Below are positions 40,176-43,125 of a DNA stretch of 43,125 bases, piece by piece. This stretch comes from Clostridium sp. CAG:793 (GTDB lineage: Bacteria; Bacillota; Clostridia; TANB77; CAG-508): contig HF993637.1 of the NCBI GenBank assembly GCA_000433915.1, positions 1 to 43,125 of the forward strand. The letters are read 5' to 3'. The stretch's first letter is position 1. Each line of letters opens with the position of its first letter. The notes under the pieces are model-generated. The model searched no databases. It was not told the origin of the DNA and was given only the letters and a program-made list of their open reading frames with translations. Both the position numbers and the translations under genes were made by a program.

Positions 40176-40217
40176 AAATAAAGTTCAATTGTGAGTAATA
40201 TCAATTGAACTTTATTT
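40176..40217. terminator. Terminator after minC
   Basis: Perfect 15-bp stem AAATAAAGTTCAATT and its complement, 12-base loop, T-rich ends. It overlaps the last codon of the leftward 56-aa gene. Confidence 0.88.
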
Positions 40218-40386
40218 AATTTATTAATAGCAAAATTAAGGCAATAAACAAATATTTATCATGAACATCTTGAACGTACATGAAATATAGTAGAGCCATA
40301 ATAAGCAAATCATCAGTATGAAATTTAAAACCTAGTATATGTAATTCTCCATTGGAATCTAAAGGAAGAAAACTGCTTAAATTCAA
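40216..40386 (-). CDS. Small hydrophobic protein (56 aa), coupled to the upstream gene
   Basis: A 57-codon frame. The TTG start (40384-40386) overlaps the TGA stop of the previous gene as TTGA, which implies translational coupling; the frame has a stop two codons upstream, so no longer version exists. The product has a short N-terminus (LSSFLPLDSNGELHILG), then DDLLIMALLYFMYVQDVHDKYLFIALILLLIN, two hydrophobic stretches joined by an acidic turn. This D-D-L-L-I-x-A-L-L pattern is common in small clostridial proteins of unknown function. The stop lies inside the minC terminator. Confidence 0.72.
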   Translation of the reverse strand: MNLSSFLPLDSNGELHILGFKFHTDDLLIMALLYFMYVQDVHDKYLFIALILLLIN

Positions 40387-40820
40387 CGTTTATCACCACC
40401 AAGAGACTCAATAACTTGGGTTAGTCTGCCCATTTTAATTAATTTAATATATTCATCAATTTTATCCTTCTTTTCATCACGAAGATAAGGTTTTAGAGAA
40501 AGTAAAAGTCTGCTCATATCATCATTATCAGAGCTTTTCATTTTAGACATAATACTTTGCATTTTCATTAAAGTAGCCATATCTATATCAGGCATTGAAT
40601 TATTAGAATTAGAAGAACTAGTTTGCCTGTTATTCATTTGTGAATATGTATTATAATTTTTTTGATTATTATTAGTCTGCTTAGGATTTGGGTTGTAATT
40701 ATTATTGGAGTTACTTTTTTGAAAATTTGAAACAATAGACTTAAACTCATCAGGGACCTGATTGTTAGCTAACATTTCCTTAGCTTTATTAAACATTTCA
40801 TTCATATCATTATCATTCAT
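40383..40820 (-). CDS. Unknown Asn-rich cytoplasmic protein (145 aa)
   Basis: Not recognised. N-terminal acidic helix (MNDNDMNEMFNKAKEMLANN), a 45-residue Asn/Ser/Gln low-complexity linker (residues about 50-95), and a conserved-looking C-terminal domain MLLSLKPYLRDEKKDKIDEYIKLIKMGRLTQVIESLGGD-like, beginning near residue 105. The SLKPYLRDEKKxKIDEYI part resembles small clostridial proteins encoded next to hydrophobic DDLL-type peptides. Ribosome binding site GGGAGGC. First gene of a leftward two-gene unit. Confidence 0.75.
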   Translation of the reverse strand: MNDNDMNEMFNKAKEMLANNQVPDEFKSIVSNFQKSNSNNNYNPNPKQTNNNQKNYNTYSQMNNRQTSSSNSNNSMPDIDMATLMKMQSIMSKMKSSDNDDMSRLLLSLKPYLRDEKKDKIDEYIKLIKMGRLTQVIESLGGDKR

Positions 40821-40902
40821 AATAGCCTCCCAATATTACAAAGCTTGATACTTACGCAAGCTCTATTTCTAACTATAATATTATATGTAACACTAAATAA
40901 AA

Positions 40903-40919
40903 TGTTACAATTTTGTAAT
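40903..40919 (+). promoter_or_regulatory. Possible WalR box
   Basis: TGTTAC-AATTT-TGTAAT fits the WalR/YycF consensus (TGTWAH, 5 bp, TGTWAH). It lies in the divergent region, about 115-130 bases before the predicted start of the surface-protein gene. In such AT-rich DNA a chance match is quite possible. Confidence 0.3.
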
Positions 40920-41000
40920 AAAAATTTAACAAAAGTTTTTTTACTTGAATTTCCGTAAAATTAAATGCTTAAAAATGGCTTAAAATCAATATAAATACAC

Positions 41001-41029
41001 TTGAAAGACTTAAAAAAAATTTGTATAGT
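41001..41029 (+). promoter_or_regulatory. Promoter of the surface-protein gene
   Basis: TTGAAA at 41001-41006, 17-bp spacer, TATAGT at 41024-41029. Confidence 0.62.
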
Positions 41030-41070
41030 TATACTATGTATAAATCCAAAAGAGAAAAGGAGAAAAGTGT

Positions 41071-43125
41071 ATGATAAAGCAGAAGATCAATAAATTTGTA
41101 TCTGGCCTAACATTAATAGTAATGTTGTCTAGTATTTCTGCGCCTGTTTTTGCAAATAGCATAATAGAACAAGATAATGTAACCAATATAGAAAATGTTA
41201 CATTTGATGCAACAATTCAAAATGGACATTCATACACAGCAGATATACAAAAAGGTACAACCATAGATATAGAATTAGATGTAAAAAATGAAGGATATCT
41301 AAAATCAGCCCAAATAGTATTTGAAAACAACAATTATAAAATTGAAAAAATAGAAAACGACAATATAAAATCTATAGAAGACAATAAAATAGAACTATCA
41401 CAAATAGAAGCAGGTGAAAAAGTTACATTAAATATACCTGTAACATTTGAAAAAAATGAAAAAATAAATGTAGACTATTTTAATAGAGAAAGCAATGTAA
41501 AATTAGAAGCAACATATATAAATGCGCAAGGAAAAGAAGAATCAATAACTAAAGAAGTACGAGAAAACTTAAGTTGGGATGCAGAAGCACAGGGAAATAT
41601 TGAGCAGCAAGTACAAAGATATCTAAAATATGAGGACAAAACATTAATAAGCTTTAAAGTAACAGATGCAATAACAAATGATGTTATGCCAGTAATGTCA
41701 AGAGAATATACAATAGCTGTTCCAGAATTAGATGGAAAACAACCAGCTAAAGTAATAGTAACAGGAGAAAATATACAATATAATTATCAAGACAATGTAT
41801 TAAAAATTACAAAAAAACAAGACGAAGCAGAGCAAATTGATTGGACAACAAAAGAAGAATATATAGTAACTTATGTATATGATAATCAAGTAAATGATAC
41901 AAAAATAAAGCAAGACATAAATGAAACAGTTACATTTGTAAATGGAAAAACGATAAATGAAATAGTTAAAGAAAATGAATATCAATTAAAAGAGCAAATT
42001 GGAAATCTATTAGAAACAAATGTAAATGGAATAGATGAGCTAAGTAAAGGATATTTATATACAAATTTACATAGAGAAGAAAAAATAGAAACAAATTATA
42101 GTGTAGAATACAGCGTAAATGTTGGATATTCTGAACTATTAGATAAAATAAAAGTAAAAGAATTTCAGACAGACTCATCAATATTAGATAAAAAAGTAAG
42201 TGTATCTAAAGACGAAATAACAAGTATTCTTGGAGAAGAAGGATATATACAAATATTTGATTCAAAAGATGTAGAGATAGCTAGATTAGATAAAGATAAT
42301 ACAGAAACTGAAATAAATTCTTATGGTATAAAAATTGAAACAAGTAATCCTATATCAGAAGGAAATATAACATTTAAAATAGAAAAGTCGATAAATAATG
42401 AAAAAAATTACACAAAAGAAGAAATAAAAAATGCAATATCAATACAAAATGATATAAGAATAGAAGGAACGTTACAAGACAATATCATATCAAGTAACAT
42501 TGTAAAAAAACAAATAAAATTAATAGAACCAACTTCAAATGCAACTATACAGGTAAATAAAGAAGAATTATCAACGGCTGCAAAAAATGAAGATGTAATA
42601 ATAACAACAACACTTGAAAAAGATAGCATTGATGATATGTTATATACACAACCTAAAATAAGAATAAAAATGCCATCACAAGTAACTAATATTGAACTAA
42701 AAGATGCAAAACTAATATATGAAGAAGAGCTACAACCAACTAGATTTGAAACAAATGGAAATGAGATAATCTTAGAAATGAAAGGAACTCAGACTCAGTA
42801 TAGTAACATACCAACTGCAAAAGGTGCAGTAATAAGAATAGTAGCAAATCTAACATTAAATCAACTAAGTGTATCATCAAACGAAAACGTTGTATTAGAA
42901 TATTCAAATGAAGAAGACAAAAGTATAAAAACAGTAACTACTCCTATAAAAGTAGTAGCACCAGATGGTTTTATCAATGTAAATAGAGCAGAGTTAGGAA
43001 AAAAACAAGCCTATGCTCTACAGTCAGATGACAAATTAGAAGTAGCCGCAAACGATAAAGAAAAAGAAGTAACACTTGGTGGAACAATAATTAGTAATCA
43101 AGAACAATCAACTTCAGGAGTTCAG
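41071..43125 (+). CDS. Large secreted surface protein, partial (first 685 codons)
   Basis: Open from the ATG at 41071 (behind AAAAGGAG) to the window end with no stop, so only the N-terminal part is seen. A signal peptide (MIKQKINKFVSGLTLIVMLS then SISAPVFA, cleavage after about residue 28) is followed by beta-rich, Glu/Lys/Asn/Ile/Thr-rich sequence without cysteines, consistent with stacked immunoglobulin-like modules. Examples are an early TADIQKGTTIDIELDVKNEG segment and a later VTNIELKDAKLIYEEELQ. No LPXTG, SLH or choline-binding repeat is visible yet. Codon use matches the neighbours. Possibly an adhesin or wall-associated fibre; the anchoring end is outside the window. Confidence 0.82.
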   Translation, partial: MIKQKINKFVSGLTLIVMLSSISAPVFANSIIEQDNVTNIENVTFDATIQNGHSYTADIQKGTTIDIELDVKNEGYLKSAQIVFENNNYKIEKIENDNIKSIEDNKIELSQIEAGEKVTLNIPVTFEKNEKINVDYFNRESNVKLEATYINAQGKEESITKEVRENLSWDAEAQGNIEQQVQRYLKYEDKTLISFKVTDAITNDVMPVMSREYTIAVPELDGKQPAKVIVTGENIQYNYQDNVLKITKKQDEAEQIDWTTKEEYIVTYVYDNQVNDTKIKQDINETVTFVNGKTINEIVKENEYQLKEQIGNLLETNVNGIDELSKGYLYTNLHREEKIETNYSVEYSVNVGYSELLDKIKVKEFQTDSSILDKKVSVSKDEITSILGEEGYIQIFDSKDVEIARLDKDNTETEINSYGIKIETSNPISEGNITFKIEKSINNEKNYTKEEIKNAISIQNDIRIEGTLQDNIISSNIVKKQIKLIEPTSNATIQVNKEELSTAAKNEDVIITTTLEKDSIDDMLYTQPKIRIKMPSQVTNIELKDAKLIYEEELQPTRFETNGNEIILEMKGTQTQYSNIPTAKGAVIRIVANLTLNQLSVSSNENVVLEYSNEEDKSIKTVTTPIKVVAPDGFINVNRAELGKKQAYALQSDDKLEVAANDKEKEVTLGGTIISNQEQSTSGVQ

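Noticed and set aside
1..43125. CRISPR array, insertion sequence, rRNA operon or T-box
   Set aside because: No regularly spaced repeats, transposase, rRNA sequence or T-box core was seen on either strand.

Overview
The window comes from the chromosome of a very AT-rich, endospore-forming Firmicute, most likely an uncultured Clostridia-type gut bacterium. The evidence is strong AGGAGG-type ribosome binding sites, TTGACA/TATAAT promoters with 17-bp spacers, sporulation and germination genes (spmB, spoIIR, ypeB), the Firmicute order SRP RNA-dnaX-ybaB-recR, and a radC-mreBCD-PBP2-minC cell-shape operon. No phage, transposase, CRISPR array or complete conjugative element is present. Most of the window is core genome.

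Layout. 1-4260: spmB, a 35-codon membrane peptide gene behind a Spo0A-type promoter, then a leftward murA-walJ-rlmH group (rlmH is frameshifted) and spoIIR behind a sigma-F-like promoter. 4360-8770: a Spo0A-box promoter drives an unknown 145-aa protein, followed by a nucleotide-sugar pyrophosphorylase, a phosphohexomutase and a TtcA-like tRNA thiolase. 8770-11660 is the accessory-looking part: tRNA-Arg(CCT), a third Spo0A-box promoter ahead of an HTH-membrane-sensor protein, a GC-rich secreted-protein gene that looks recently acquired, an orphan Spo0A DNA-binding-domain protein, and a DUF6514 protein. 11750-15890: tadA overlapping tRNA-Ser(CGA), a membrane-anchored unknown, SRP RNA, dnaX, ybaB, recR. 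15900-22580: a leftward diacylglycerol glycosyltransferase, then ypeB, murF, ddl, yqeK and a dnaJ-like gene.

22620-25680 is a compact three-gene operon behind a perfect consensus promoter: two unknown small proteins and a VirD4/TraG-type coupling ATPase, with no other conjugation gene nearby. 25690-28720: an SbcD/YhaO-like phosphoesterase and an SbcC/YhaN-like ATPase with a membrane hairpin in its coiled coil. 28720-33830: prfA (with a hairpin between Shine-Dalgarno and AUG), a ZIP metal transporter, pcrA and, convergently, mecA. 33900-40220: DUF4321, radC, mreB, mreC, mreD, PBP2 and minC, ending at a terminator without minD/minE. 40216-43125: two overlapping leftward small genes and the first 685 codons of a large secreted surface protein that runs off the window.

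The strongest leads are: (i) three promoters with the same geometry, tandem 10-bp-spaced Spo0A-type boxes about 55-70 bp upstream of a sigma-A start, in a window that also encodes an orphan Spo0A DNA-binding domain; (ii) the VirD4-like operon in core context; (iii) tadA, whose stop codon lies inside a tRNA-Ser gene; (iv) two genes (prfA, recR) whose Shine-Dalgarno is separated from the AUG by a hairpin. All calls are from reading the sequence; no database search was run.
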